64,000 nt of DNA from Batillaria attramentaria (Eukaryota > Mollusca > Gastropoda > Batillariidae), in contig JACVVK020000340.1 of the NCBI GenBank assembly GCA_018292915.2, positions 521,001-585,000 of the forward strand, read 5' to 3'. The notes under the pieces were generated by a model, which saw nothing but the letters and a program-made list of their open reading frames with translations, was not told the origin of the DNA and ran no database searches. The position numbers and the translations under genes are program-made. This document shows positions 1-13,470 of this stretch, piece by piece. How positions within the stretch are numbered: position 1 is the first letter of the stretch; every line of letters starts with the position of its first letter.

Positions 1-758
1 GCAGCGTTGTAAAAAAAATACTTTGGGAGTTCTACACTTCATTTTTTTTGTTATGAACTTTGACCAGGTTGTTTTTGTAAATGACAGGATATTGTATCTG
101 CCAAGAAAAACAATATCAGTCGTAGTTATTCATGTGCCCGCGCAATTTAAAAAAAAAAGGCGGGGGTGGGGGGGGGGACTATGTGAGGGTTAGAGTTTTG
201 AACAGCTTTGTCGTGTTTCATGTTATGTGAAACCACTTGCCTTTGTAACCGTATGTGTCCTTTTTATATGAGGCGATTCAGTAACGGAGAGCTCTTTTGC
301 AGTTGTCGCTGCGGCCCTGAAAACATTGCCGTGTCAGTTTTGTCAGTTTTGAACAGCATCCATGAAGGACTTACTGGCACGTAAAAATTAATTGCCCTGA
401 CTGCTGGTTGGTGCTCTTCACAACAAGTTGGAGGCCCGCCAAGCGGGCGTGAAGCGGTCACTTCAATCTCACTATCTTTTCCTATTCAGTGTCAGAATCT
501 TCGGTTGAACATCTTTGTCAGTGACGTCCCTCCTGCAATGACGTACGGGATGCGTTCTTGCATAATGTATGTACGATTGTCCTACTGTGATTCATGGGTT
601 TTGCCAGAATACCCATCAAAGTTGACATATTGCAGCCGTCATTAGCAAATCGTTGTTTTTTGCAGCCAAGAAGGACACGATTTGCAGATTAAATTTTCCT
701 TACAGGCAAGGACACACTGACAGTCAAACGCATGCGGACACACTCCCGCACACGCACG

Positions 759-761
<3 letters not shown>

Positions 762-816
<55 letters not shown>
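762..816. repeat. (CA)n microsatellite
   Basis: About 27 CA units preceded by (GCAC)n. Confidence 0.95.
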
Positions 817-819
<3 letters not shown>

Positions 820-1929
820 GCGTTCAGTAACTGACTTTCTTGGCTTTTGTAAGCTGTGATCTTCATCAGTCGCCCTAGTCCTTATTTTAGGGCAAAAGAG
901 CTTGTGTGCTACGATTTTCCTTGTCAGTCCGTCCTTTCAGTTTTATGTACTAGTTTTCAAGGAAAATTGTTTTTAAAAATATTGTGATTTTCTTTAGGGT
1001 ATCAGGAGAATTGCATCCTATTCTATCCCCCCCCCCCTCTCCTTTTATGTTTTTTTGTTTTGTCTGTTTGTTTTGGTTTTGAGCATAGTGGTATGTCCCA
1101 CCAGCAATGGAGCTAAGCCGCAACAGAGTTCCCTCATCAGTTCTTCCTCATTCGATTATGCGACGGTCATGCACAGCCGCGGTGCACGGCGTACAAGGCA
1201 AAACTTTGGGGTTTATTACGTGTCGGTATGTGACTAATGTCTTCAGGCTTACCGTCAGGCGTGTTATCTTCATTTAGGTGCCATATTACTATTAGCGCAT
1301 CTGGCAGACCCCGCCGACTTTCCTGGCGAAGCACCCGGCACCGGGATGTCTTTGGGGCTGAGGTCTGAAGATTGTGTGATGTAAGCGGCATTAGCTGGAC
1401 ATTACTCTAACACTGTTGCCCTCCGCTCTGACCGCTTACCTGTGAAGAGCAAGCTGGATCGCCCTTACTGCCGGCTCGCTTTGAACGTGGCTTCAAGGTA
1501 CCGGTGGTAACGGTGTTGTGGACAGCTGTGGACAATATGATCCATGTCTGGCACTTTGCAGCAAGTCTTTAGTCGTTCTGTTTCGACTTTTCGTCCTTCC
1601 TGTTTTTGTCAGTAACTCAGTTCGGCTATCGCTCCAGCGAGGCTTCAGTACTGCCAGAGCGCGAATGCTGCTGCTTGTCACTTATGATGTTGAAGAATGT
1701 TGTGACTGCACGGTCCGGAGAGGAATCATGTAAAAGGTGGAGATGATTACTCTGTGGCATTGTGTCTTAGTGTTAAATTGAGACAGGTTAGGTTTGAAAG
1801 TTTTGTAACGGTTTACCGTTTCTAGTCTCGGAGCTCTAATTGACGCATTTTTTGAATATCATGTGCAACTGAATATGCAACCGACAAAACTATGCAGACT
1901 AAATCTAAACCAAAGATTGTGCACACCGC

Positions 1930-2056
<127 letters not shown>

Positions 2057-2541
2057 AATATGAGTGAACTATGGAAGAAAATCTATAAGGTACAGGAATA
2101 TAGGACATGACACTTTTCAAGCCGTTGTGGCTACTTTGGAGACAGCCTCTGAAAATAATTATATTTTTAAAAAAAATTCTTGCTTCAAAACCAAAGCTCA
2201 TCACAGAATTATAAGCATTGAGATGCGCTCTGTCGGACTTCAGCACACTGAGAGACGACACCGACTGACAGACATTCAGGATGACTAGTGGAAACAGGTG
2301 TGTGCTTTGGGGTACGTGGAAGGAATCGGGACCAGTCAGGAGTTTAGGGGGCAGGCTTAGTGGAGAGATGGAATGTCAATTCCTGGACTGCCAGTCGGCA
2401 GGAAGACGGCCACAGCAGCTGCTGTCTTGGGGGGCCGCGCCAGGAAGATGGCCCGGGTCTCCATGGGATTCATTAGCGAGGCCACGCTGCTGTGGACACT
2501 GAGACAACAAGTGTTTTTTTGTTCACTCTTTCTTTTTTGTT

Positions 2542-2564
2542 GAGAGAGAGAGAGAGAGAGAGAG
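2542..2564. repeat. (GA)n microsatellite
   Basis: About 11 perfect GA units. Confidence 0.9.
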
Positions 2565-2807
2565 GTCTGGAGGCTTTTTCAGCTCTGCAAGTTTCTCACC
2601 CGCCTTACTGGTCGGCTGGGAGACATACTGAAATTGTGACGAAACATTCTAGACAAACGGAAACCTGTCTCAGTTGTATCAGTCACAACAGGCATGTCTT
2701 GAAAGAACAGATTTAAATATGTCGGCGGATTGTATTCTCACATTTTTTCCCTGCGCATAAGGGATGTCTCTTTGTCTTTCTCAGTGTCTGTCTGTGTGTC
2801 TTTCAGT

Positions 2808-2821
2808 CACACACACACACA

Positions 2822-2869
<48 letters not shown>
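2808..2869. repeat. (CA)n microsatellite with one CCA slip
   Basis: Two CA runs separated by a single extra C. Confidence 0.95.
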
Positions 2870-2871
<2 letters not shown>

Positions 2872-3339
2872 AGGGGGAACATGAATTGCGACACAACCGG
2901 CAACAAACCCCAAATTCAAGTTGTCTCGGTCTGTGCCGCCAAGCAGGAGCAGTGGTGTTTTTGTCAGTCAGCGGTGCCAACTAGACAGTCACGTCATATC
3001 TTGGCGAAAGAATCACGGAAACGTGATGTTCCAAAGACAACATCGGTGTCATAGTCTGTCGTGGAACATGTAATTAGTCAGGTTCTGTACAGAAGGAACC
3101 TTGGGGGGGGGGGGGGGATGAATCTGGGTTAACTCAGCACGACGTTGACACTGCCATGCTTCATGTGTGCCAGTGCACGGCGCATGGCCGGGCTAGTCGT
3201 CTGCCAGTGCGATGCTTGAATGGTCTTCATGGCACCATGGCTAAGGACCGATGGCCACCATATGTCCGAGTCCCTCGAGAGGGGGGTTAATGACTGTGAC
3301 AGGCAATGCAGCAGAACAGCTGCTGGCATCCTCTTTCAT

Positions 3340-3862
3340 CCAGCTACCGGGGCGCGCTACTGCACTTAATTTAATTTATGTAGGCATCCCAGTGCTTCAG
3401 TGTCGCTCAGAGCTTAGTCGATGTGAGTACGTACGGCAAAAGTGCGTCGCAAGAAACTGAAATGGGTTTTCGTAGCACCGAAGAGAGAGGGTGACCAGAG
3501 CTGTAGGTATATAGACAGTTTTTATCTGTCACAAAAAGTTTGGTCCAGCAAGAGGCTGGACGCACTGAGGCCACTCCTCATCCATTCACAGACCCCACAC
3601 ATCCAGCTTTATGCACCAGGGCCCTCTGCTGCACTTAGTTTAATTAATGTAGGCATGCCAGTGCTTGTCGCTCAGCCGAACAGGGCTCAATGAGCGTACG
3701 GCGGGCAAAGGTGCGACGCGAGAAGTGGGTTTCCATAGCTACTGAGGGGTGGGTTACCGTAGCCCCAGGAAGTATACCGACTTTTTTTTCTGTCACAAGA
3801 AAGTGTCCAGCGCAGGCCATCCTTCATCCCTTCACAGCCCCTACACCAGAGCCACGCTATGA
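3340..3862. repeat. Tandem duplication, two units of about 260 bp
   Basis: CTGCACTTAATTTAATTTAT at 3360 and CTGCACTTAGTTTAATTAAT at 3630 start parallel stretches: GTAGGCATCCCAGTGCTT, a GCGTACGGC-type motif, TGGGTTTTCGTAGC, TTTTATCTGTCACAAAAAGT and CATCCATTCACAG. There is no coding signal. Confidence 0.75.
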
Positions 3863-4383
3863 CCATATATGTCGAAGCCTCACCTGCCCGTCGGCAGGAC
3901 GCGGGGCCAGTCTAACCCAATCAGCCAGTGCCGCCTGGGCTGGAAGCTCCTCCCTACCAGCCGCCCTGTCTCTAGTCCCTGCCAGCCCCAGCCACGACAC
4001 AAGACAGCAGGCGCGCGGCCACAGCACGGGCTGGAAGCGATGAACGCGCAGGCACACATGCATCCTCCACTCTGCTCGTCTTTTCTTTGCATTTGCTTGG
4101 CACCGCGGTCCAGAAGACAGGGACTGCAAGCAATTAGCGGTATGTTCCCGAGCGTGGTCCCCTGCCTTGTCAGTGAGTGTTCTGTCGGTGTCAGAGATGA
4201 GCCACACTTCCTGTGATTTGACGGTAGTCTTTGTGACGGTTGGCGTCTGGTGTTCCGTTTCGGGATCCGTCTGTTCACAGAACTTCTCGATTTTTTTTTG
4301 ATTTTTTTTTGTCAGTGCAAAATAAGTGACTTCGCATGTAAAACATACCAACAATAGCAACATGTTCTTCGACATCACGATCA

Positions 4384-4428
4384 CGCACACACACACACAC
4401 ACACACACAGAGAGAGACAGAGAGAGAG
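4384..4428. repeat. (CA)n(GA)n compound microsatellite
   Basis: About 13 CA units followed by short GA runs. Confidence 0.9.
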
Positions 4429-5176
4429 TTATACCAAAGACTTACGACCCAATACGCTGTAACGGATCGACTATCCTTTGACTTTACTGCAGTATCTTTG
4501 CTTTTTAGCACGATGGCGACATCCTTGATGCCACCCCTTTGTCTGTGACTCGCTGGTCGAGATCCTGTGACCCCTTTAGTCTGTATGTCAGCTCAGCTTG
4601 ATGAGCCGGAGAGAGCCAAGGAAAATGAGAGGAAGTTTAGGTTATAGGACCCCCTCCTCCAAGTCCCCGGGTGAAATACGAGGCAATCAGGCTGGCCATA
4701 TGTTGAGGTCTCGCAGCTGTCAGCACAGTTCACAGCTGTACTAGCTGTGGGCAGAAAGATACCGCCATCACCGGTACGGGATCCCGTTTACGTTTGCTCT
4801 ACTTCTGGCAGACAGGGCACCTGTGTTGCTAGGGGTTACCAGACCTGTAAATTGTTAGTTGTCATGCTTCCGTTGGAAGACGATCGGCGCATTCTAGGCG
4901 GGTGTTCACAGGCGCAAGGGGTGAATAGAAATAAACCTTGATCCAATGATCTGGTAGTTTGGCATTGTGTGTCATAAAGAAATGCCTCTTTGTCGAAACA
5001 GGAAATGGTTTTGACATTTTGACATTTTTTCGTGTTGTCAGTAATCACCATGGAAATTTAAGTGATATCATTAACAAAGCTACGTTTTTGCATTTGAAAC
5101 TGAGTTTGCCTCATAATATCTCCCTCCCTCCCCCCCCCCCTTTCAAACAGACATTACTGTTATAAACAACGACTAC

Positions 5177-5177
<1 letters not shown>

Positions 5178-5229
<52 letters not shown>

Positions 5230-5251
5230 GGACGGGGGGGGGGGGGGGGGA
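5178..5251. repeat. (CA)n followed by poly-G
   Basis: About 24 CA units, CTCGGAC, then 17 or more G. Confidence 0.9.
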
Positions 5252-8200
5252 GCTGGACTGACAGACGAAGTGATCCTTCCCTTCCCACTCCTCCGGCCCC
5301 AGTCCCAGGGATACCTGGCACATACCAGCAAGACTGAGCTGTATACCGAGAATCACACGTCAAATGATTTTGTTTTCAAGTTCTTTCGAGTGACTTTTCT
5401 CCGTGCACGCAAGTAAGTCAGGGTATACCAGTCCTGCACTCTATTTGCCGCACGTACGCAGAATATTGGCAACCCGTGACTGTTGCACATACTATATTAT
5501 GTGCGTGTGGCTGGCACTGTCAGCGCCGTAACGTGGGGTTTGATGCATACGTACACTGTCGGGTTGTCATCAGTCACGGCAGCAAGAGGCCTGTACTCTT
5601 TTCTGCAGCAAGGGATCTGCTTCTTGTCTGTCGTGATAAGGACCGCTGCAGCGCGGCGGCGGCTGGAACTGAACTCATCCGTACACACTGCAGTTAGTAG
5701 ACGACAACGTTCACGTTGGCAACGTTGCAGTGGAGAAGACAGGGAACGGTTATGGGTCACGCACAATCCCGCAGTTGTAGTGTCTACAGACGATCGAACG
5801 GACGCGCACACACACACACATAACCATCCAGTGGCCGGATGGTATTTTGATAGTAGAGGAAATACGTTCCTTTTTTATTTGAAATTCCTGTGAGTATATT
5901 TGTGGGGTAAGAGGCAAACAAAAGACTCGGAATTAGGTGATTGTCTTATGATTAATAATTATTAGTTTTGGTCCTACGGAAAATGTTGGGCACATTTTCG
6001 TTTCAAAGTAAATCGCAGTGGCAGAATTTTGACACGGTTGCGCCGGAACTCCGGAGCCTTCAGGTCAGATTCATCTCAGTTCGACCTGTTGTCTCCATAG
6101 AATCTCGGTTTCCCCCGCTAGCGACTGTGGTGGAAAAAGACGTGAAACCCCTAAACAACGAACTAGCCGCTAGCGACTCATCGCCCTGTGTATTTTCCTT
6201 CGGCCAAATGTTTCTTTATGTTCAACTACAGGCTGTAGAGGCAAACTGTGGGAGGGCGTGGTCTAAACTACACAGACGGCGAAGGACGAAAGGACGGACA
6301 TTCGATCGCTGTTCGCTTAATGTATAGAAGATTAAAATAAATCTAGACCGACAAGCTTGATACGCAGACTAGACAAGTAAATCATCCATTGTCAACACCT
6401 TGGACACGGTGTCATTTTTAACACTGAACTTTGACACGTGCGGCGTGCTTGAGGGTAGCCTGACGAAGTTCCCTTGACTGGGACTTTGTGCGGTCATCCA
6501 GGTTTTGGGGGGCAGCAGTCAAAACACGGTCAGCACATTCGCTCGACAGTGGACTCTTGTGTCAATGAGAAAGCGAGCGGTCGCAGACCTTTACCGCCAC
6601 CGGCGGTCAGGTGGACAAACAGTTCTGAGGAAATGGGACAATTTCCGAGGAATATCCATCTGAAACTTTCCTGTACTCGACGGTGAATGTTTCTTTAGTT
6701 TTGCGGGGGATTTCAAGTGAATTGTTTTCCGTGCCGGACCGTTTTGCCTACGGTGTTTGGAGGACGGTGCCGTATTTGGACAGGGGAAGATTGCGGATGT
6801 CAAGGTGCACTAGGCGGTCATGAATCCCCTTGTACGGAAAGCCGTGATACGGTATGGCATAAACGAACAGGGAGTTCGACGGAAGGACGGAGGGAGAAGG
6901 TGTGACCACTTTGGCGATGTGCCCGCAACGTTGGTCCCGTCGTGGGCGAGTTCTGAACTTGTTGAAGAGTAAACCCTGGCCCGAAAGCTGAGGGGCGCAG
7001 GAGTCGCGCAGTGCACGAGTGAGCTATTAGACTTCGCGTTAAACAGCCTCTGTCGACTGTAAATGGCCAGGGACTGCATGGCGTGAGCTCCGTCAGTTCC
7101 GCCAGCAACGCCCACATCGTCCTGGGCTTCTGTTCTGGTCCGGCGTCCTCGGGTTTTGCCGCCAGTTGCTTTGGCGGGGCACGAGATGATGAGGCCGCAT
7201 TGCTCAGTCAGTGCAGCCAGCGTCTGCCGGATCGGTCGTCCGATCTGCTCGGGGCGGCTGGTGTCCTGCCGCAGACGGAGTCCCCCGCCGCCACACCTAC
7301 AAACAGAGTAATAAATGGACAGACAAGTTGGACTCAATTTGCCCTGTCCCGTCGTGCGGCAACACCAGCTTGGCCCGGGCCCCGGGAGGGGACAGTAAAT
7401 TTGGGAGGTGTCAAAGGATACATCCCGCCCTCCCAGCCTGCTGGATCAGACCTGACATTTGCTCCTGTCTGGAGAGTTCCAGCAAAGGGGAGTAACTGCC
7501 TGGCCTGACACTGTCAATTTCTGGCGGGTCCCCACGGGCGGACACCGGGGCAGAAAATGGTGGCGGGCCAAGTGGATTCAGCTGCTGTCACACGAGCCTC
7601 GTCTACAGAGACTCGGCCGCAAAATGGCTCCCGCTTTTTTTCCCTGCCGTTTGATGAATTAGGCAAGGGAAGACGAGGCAAATAGTTTTTTTCCCTCCAC
7701 TGTGGCCAGTGACATTTTTTTGTTCTCCCAGATCCAGGGATCCCAAGGAAAGATAACGGAAAGAGACAGAAAGATAGGGGGCAGTTGAACACAAGGGCAA
7801 TTTGCTCTGCGGATATTTCTTTATTTCATTTCTTTCTTCTGGTCCTCTATGGCAGGATTGATCTTGGTTCAAAAGGCCAATTGTCAATGTAAAAATCGAT
7901 GGAATCGTCAGGAGGTAGAGTGCATTTTTGCAACACGGGTTTGTGTCCTTCTTCAAAGCATTCAGAACAAAATCCCATTTGATCTTGCAGTTCGGCAGAA
8001 ACTGAGCCTCTGGGGGTTTGTCCGAAATGTTTTTGGATGACGAATTCATCGTGCGCACAGTAGACGCCACAGCAGACACTTTGTTTGGGCGGTAATATGA
8101 ATAATGACTCTATTGTTTTAGTCTCACTTTTAAAAGAAAAGAAAATTCAGATGGTTTCTCCTGTGTCCGTAATACCATGATGGTGACACACATATATGCC

Positions 8201-8611
8201 ATGAGGACTTACAAACAAGATACAAACTAACGAAGGTTAGGAGAGAGGGGGAGATTGCGGTATTGATGATGTGGCCAAATGCCGATTGGTCTGTTTACTC
8301 GGTGCTCATCCACGACAACCACTTGTCGTGTCCCACGGTCGACATTTAGTCAGCTAGAAGTTGACGATCAGTCGTGGCGATAGTATTCACAGCCACTGAG
8401 TTTGATGGACAACCACCCTATATGTCACAGTGTATAATATTTGTATTTGTAGTGATAGTGTTGTTACTCTGTTGACATTACTTTAACGTTAATTTGCCGA
8501 ATTTGGCAAGTTACTGATTCCCTGTCAGATTTGTGAAGCGCCCAGAGCTCAAACTGCCATGATGCGCTACCCAAATCCAGTTTATAAGTGTTATAGTTTT
8601 TAATTCGCGTC

Positions 8612-8752
8612 AGTTCACTACTGTGAAATGCTTCTAGGACAGATCCAAGCGTTGTTCTAAATGCGAGGAAAGAGATTAATTAAACCTAGATGCTTCAGGT
8701 CACAAGACAAATCCAAGCTTTGCTCGAAATGTACGGAATGAAATTAAGCCTA
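8612..8752. repeat. Short duplication, two units of about 75 bp
   Basis: ATGCTTCTAGGACAGATCCA, AGCGTTGTTCTAAATGCGAG and AAATTAAC-like sequence are followed by ATGCTTCAGGTCACAAGACA, AATCCAAGCTTTGCTCGAAA and GAATGAAATTAAGCC. Confidence 0.55.
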
Positions 8753-9089
8753 TTAATTTTGAGCATGTACGCAGTCCAAAAAGAAATATCGCTGCTTGCC
8801 AGAAACCCAGCATGCCATTAGATGGTGTATGTCAGGCGTGGGGTACGGTTAATCTGAAGGAGGGGGCGAAGTGAGCGCGTATGGCAATTAGCCGCGTCTG
8901 TCATCTCAACTCCATACATCACCACAGCCAGGGGACGGTGGCTGGCACTTCGATTTCCTGTTTGATCCTGGACCCCACACACAGCCCGCTTGTTGCTCGT
9001 CGGGACTCGACTTGCGGGGACACTGACTTTGTGGGAGAGTTTTAGTGTTATTGGGAAGGAAGTTTTGCAGGGGCGTCAGTGATCACAGC

Positions 9090-9113
9090 GCTCTCTCTCT
9101 CTCTCTCTCTCTC
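9090..9113. repeat. (CT)n microsatellite
   Basis: About 12 CT units. Confidence 0.85.
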
Positions 9114-9222
9114 CCCGACAAGTTCGAAAAAGAACCTCTTTGCGTGAGACCTCCGACCGTTGTTGAATCAGTAAAGAATCTCTTTTTCTCACTCTATGTG
9201 TCTCGCTCCGCGCGTGTGCGTG

Positions 9223-9225
<3 letters not shown>

Positions 9226-9280
<55 letters not shown>

Positions 9281-9282
9281 TC
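9226..9282. repeat. (GT)n microsatellite
   Basis: About 23 GT units with a trailing ATGTGTGT. Confidence 0.9.
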
Positions 9283-10065
9283 CTTGCGCCGTAGTAGTTT
9301 GTCACCTTTGTAGGATTCTTCGACGATGATTTTTACCGAACCATTGTTTTTGGAGCCTTAATGTCACACCTCCCAACTCCGTGTAACCGCCTTAAGCTGC
9401 CTTGCTCTGAATTTTCCAAGCGATCACCCAATTTACCAGCATGCCCAGTACTTTTCCAAATTTCAAACAGCAGCCTTGTGATACCGGGGGAAACAAGATT
9501 GTCACGAGCCGCGTTAAAATTGAATCTGACAGAAAATGGAGGCGTAGTTTTCAAGAACATGTCGGGGTGGGGGGGGGGGGGGGGGTCGAAAGACGCCGAA
9601 AAAAAAGAAGGGGGGTGGCCTGTCAGGGACAGATCTCTTTTGTCCGTTGGAATGGCGGTTGGGGGCATGTTTTCCACTGTTTAATCTTGGGAATCAGGGC
9701 CTGTCGTGATTACGTTTTTGTGGTTATTTAATTACGGGAACGGCTGCCTTGGATTTGACTAATTTGTGGCGGCACATGGCCCGGGCCTCAACAACCCGAT
9801 GGCCACGCGCCACCGCGTCCTTCTCGCTGGTCTCCGCCATCTCGGCCGTCTGGTTGTTTTGTTCGAGAAGGACGCTCTGTTCACTTTTAGGGCTTGTGCT
9901 GGGTGTTGTTACGTGGCTTTCCCCTGCCAGCATCTTCGGTTTCTTGAGGGAGTCGAGCTTATTTTATAAAATCTAGTCATTGTACACACTACAGATTCTC
10001 CTTGGCTAACCTTCTCTAATGTGAAGCCTTTGGCAAGTCTTGGACTTGCATCGATAATGCGGATA

Positions 10066-10262
10066 TGTCATCTCATTTAAACCAGCTAGATTTTTGTAAA
10101 TATAATTATTTACATCATGTTTTAAGTAATACTCTTTTTAGTCTTTTATGTTTTAAGGACTTGACTCGATATAAGATATGTAATCTCATTTAAGCTAGCT
10201 AGATGTTTAATATATATTTTTACATCATGTTTTGAGTACTACCCTTTTATGTTTTAATGACT
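10066..10262. repeat. Tandem duplication, two units of about 100 bp
   Basis: GATATGTCATCTCATTTAAA, CCAGCTAGATTT, TTACATCATGTTTTAAGTA and CTTTTATGTTTTAAGGACTT recur as GATATGTAATCTCATTTAAG, CTAGCTAGATGT, TTACATCATGTTTTGAGTA and CTTTTATGTTTTAATGACTT. Confidence 0.75.
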
Positions 10263-11925
10263 TGGCGGAGGAAGACCTTGCTTAGCCGCGAAGTAGTCTT
10301 CGTTGCTTGCGCGGCGTTAAGCCCTACATAACTAGCTAACTGTTACATGGCTTTCATTTTAGCAAACAGATACTGACATAGCTTGTGCACGCGGCAGAGG
10401 ACACTCTGTGGCACTTATGAAGAAACCTACCAGAGGTGCCAGAAGGAAGTTTGTTCTTCTGTAGATGCATGCTTACGGAGCGTGTACCGGCGTTGGGTCC
10501 ATTCAGGAACTGATGTCAGGACATGTTTTTGTTGTTGTTGTTCGTATGTTTACAGACAGCAGTAAGGTAGGGAGAGCAGTAAGGTAGGCTTTATCTCCAC
10601 GGCGGTTTCGGCATCTCGGCATGAAAATTAACGTTTCCATCTTCTTTCAACTTTGACTTTTCGACCGTGACAGTGGCGTGAACGATACTTTAAGATACAT
10701 AGGTGAGTCCGCGTAGGTACTGTAATTGGACTCGTAGTAGAAGTCTCTAGTGTACTCCTTCATGGTGACGGTTGATGTTAGTGCCGGATAGTGTGGAAGT
10801 TGAAAAAGACGAACAAAGCGAAGGTCAGTCACTTAAAAAAAACAAAACAAAACAAACCCTCCAACTGTTCTTAGGTCCTTAGGAAGCCTTCCTCTGGCTT
10901 AATCAAAGCGGCCCTGAACCTCCTGAACGCTAGCAGACATTCTTGAAAGTGATTTTCAAAGTTTACAGGACGGTTTTGGGCAGGGTCCCTGATTTAAGCG
11001 ACAGCATCACCCCTCAACTCGAGAGACTTGGCCAGCCCATTCCGGCCCTGGGTCCTGGGCCCGGGCCCCCACCACCACGGTCGCAGGCGATTGATCGAGC
11101 TGTAAGGCGTGTGTCGCAGGAAATCGTTACTAATCTCGTTGGCGTGTTTCCCGGCGACTCGGGCCCCGCAGCTTGTGCAACGCGGTGTGCGGCGCTAGCC
11201 GGAGTGGAGAGACGAGGGTCGCATGTCACCATTTGTCATCACCGATTGCCCGCCCGACCAACCGGCCCCAGCGAGTCTCACGTGCCGTTCCCACACAGGC
11301 CGCGGTCCTCCTCCCTTAACTCTCTCTCTCTCTGTTTTTCCCTCGTCCCGGGCTGGGGCACTGAGAAACGCCTTGTCCATGTGTATGGTTGGCGAATCTG
11401 GTGAGAAGTTAGACTAAAGTATTGTGACGAGAATGCACTGACTTCGCGTAACCGAGTCCATGAATAGGCCCCTGTGTCTTGTTAATTACAGTCGCAGAAT
11501 GGTGAATGTGAACTCTTGGAAATTGTTAAATCTATACTATGAAATAACAGTTCAGTTTGGTCTGGTGCCTGTTACATTTGACTGGTGTGACCCCTGTTGT
11601 CTGATCGGTAACACTTACTAGATTCCATAGCAAAATAAGTAGGATTTACTTTTTCAGTCACAGGTTAGATGGGATGTCAGAGTCCCTACAGAAAGACTGT
11701 AGTTTTCAAGATGGTTCTTCGACACTTTTTGATCGGTCCGCTATAGCCTGAATGTGATTTGTGAGCATTCGATCTAAACAGTTACACAGTGTCATTGCAG
11801 ACCCAGTTATATGCGACCACTTTGGCTGATGTTTGTAATCGCATAGTGGCTCACTGGACTGGTTTGAACTTGTGCAGGAACAAATCCGTGAGTTTACTCG
11901 TTCTTGACTGACCACCGGATCTTAC

Positions 11926-12214
11926 CATAACTGGTAACTGTGTAGACTACATTGGATATTTCTACATTCTTATTGGTCTGAACTTATGCATAAACAAACG
12001 TCCTCCCTCTTCTGCGTTCAAATATAGTATTATTATTGTTGCCGGGTCTGCATTTTGGTGTGCTTGGTGAACAGATTAGTTCGTTCACTACTTGCTGGCA
12101 GTTAGGTCTGATCCGCCGTTGCTGGTTAAGTGTGTAGACCACACTGACGTACTTCTACGTTCCTGCTTGTCTGAACTTTCACATAAACTTTCATCTACTT
12201 CTTCTGTGTTCAAA
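11926..12214. repeat. Diverged duplication, units about 100 bp, offset about 190 bp
   Basis: CTGGTAACTGTGTAGACTAC and CTGAACTTATGCATAAACAA in the first unit correspond to CTGGTTAAGTGTGTAGACCA and CTGAACTTTCACATAAACTT in the second. Both end in CTTCTGCGTTCAAA-like sequence. Confidence 0.6.
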
Positions 12215-12737
12215 ACGAATGAAGTAAAGTCATGGTTGTTAGTGTTTTCGATGGGAAACAAAAAGGAGAAAAATAAAAGGAAACAGTTTGTGTACCAGTG
12301 GTTGGCAGTTAGACCATATCCCCGCACCCCCCCCCCCTCCCTTTTTCCAATCTCTATCCCTCCCCTCTCCCGTAAGTTTTTGTCATGCTTTCTGCTCCAC
12401 GGGACACCACCGCTCATTGCCCGGCTCCGGACCGAGTCGCCACCCATACCGCTGGCTGGCTGTCCCTGCCCCTGTGGAACTAATGTGATTTCGGATTGTC
12501 CCAGACGCGGCCGATCGATAGGGACACAGTGTTACATCTTTGGGGGTTATTACAGCGGGATCAATAGACATCGTTTACACCAAAAGAGCACCCCACGCCA
12601 GGACCGCTCAGCCAAGTCATTGGTCGCCCCCTGTCAAGTCCTGGGCCCCTAGCTCTCTCTCTCTCTCTCGCAGTTTCTCTTTCCTTGCGGGTCTGGGGAC
12701 CAGAAAGTACTGTGACCGAAGATTAGTCGAGTCACTC

Positions 12738-12791
12738 ACACACACACACACATACGCACGCACGCACGCACACACGCACGCACACCACACA
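12738..12791. repeat. (CA)n(CGCA)n microsatellite
   Basis: CA units passing into CGCA repeats. Confidence 0.85.
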
Positions 12792-13446
12792 CTTGTTGGA
12801 CTTACCCTATAGGGCGGTTTGAAAATGATCCGGATGTGCCGCAGGGGAGTAAGACCAAAAAACAAAAAAACAAAAACAAAAAAAACAAACCCACTGAACC
12901 CTTGTAAATGTACGTCACATGACCGTCGCTTTCTTTTGTTTTGTATCCCACGTTATGTCACACGTTTATATTCAGCTGAAGAAAACATCCCCAGATAGCA
13001 GACAGACGAATCTAAACACTACACTGAAACAAAAAACAACACACACAACATATAAACAACTACAAAATAAGGAAACAAATCACAGGATCAAAGGCAGCAA
13101 ACAATAACGATGAGTTTAGGTTAAAAAAAAAGAAAAAAAGAAAAGAAACTGGGGGGGGGGGGGGGTCAAACACAGCCATCAGTAATAGCTTGATGTACAT
13201 CAGTGTACCAGGAATTGGTTGATCTTGGTCGGGGCCGTACTGATACGTACTGAATGTCGTCGTGTGTCGCTCCTCAGTGATGGTACCTCAGCTGGCAGGG
13301 ACTTGCTGAGGAAAATGGACCTAATTTGTGATCTTGCTGCTGGATGAGAGGGACACTTGCTTCGGGACAGTTTAGTGTTTACGGAAAATTGCTTAGCTGC
13401 CCGAGCGAGTGGGCAAAAAAGGAGCTGCGGAGGGTGGGCTGGCAGC

Positions 13447-13470
13447 ACACACACACACACACACACACAT
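13447..13470. repeat. (CA)n microsatellite
   Basis: About 12 CA units. Confidence 0.85.

Noticed and set aside
6810..7508. Overlapping frames of 141-175 codons on both strands
   Set aside because: GC-rich stretch with mutually overlapping frames, no family resemblance and no splice structure.
9724..9933. Minus-strand frame with a coiled-coil-like stretch (SVLLEQNNQTAEMAETSEKD)
   Set aside because: Considered as a possible exon, but it has no suitable splice sites and the opposite frame is as open.
10943..11404. 153-codon frame rich in Pro, Arg and Ser
   Set aside because: GC-rich, so stops are rare. No recognisable domain, and overlapping frames on the other strand are equally open.
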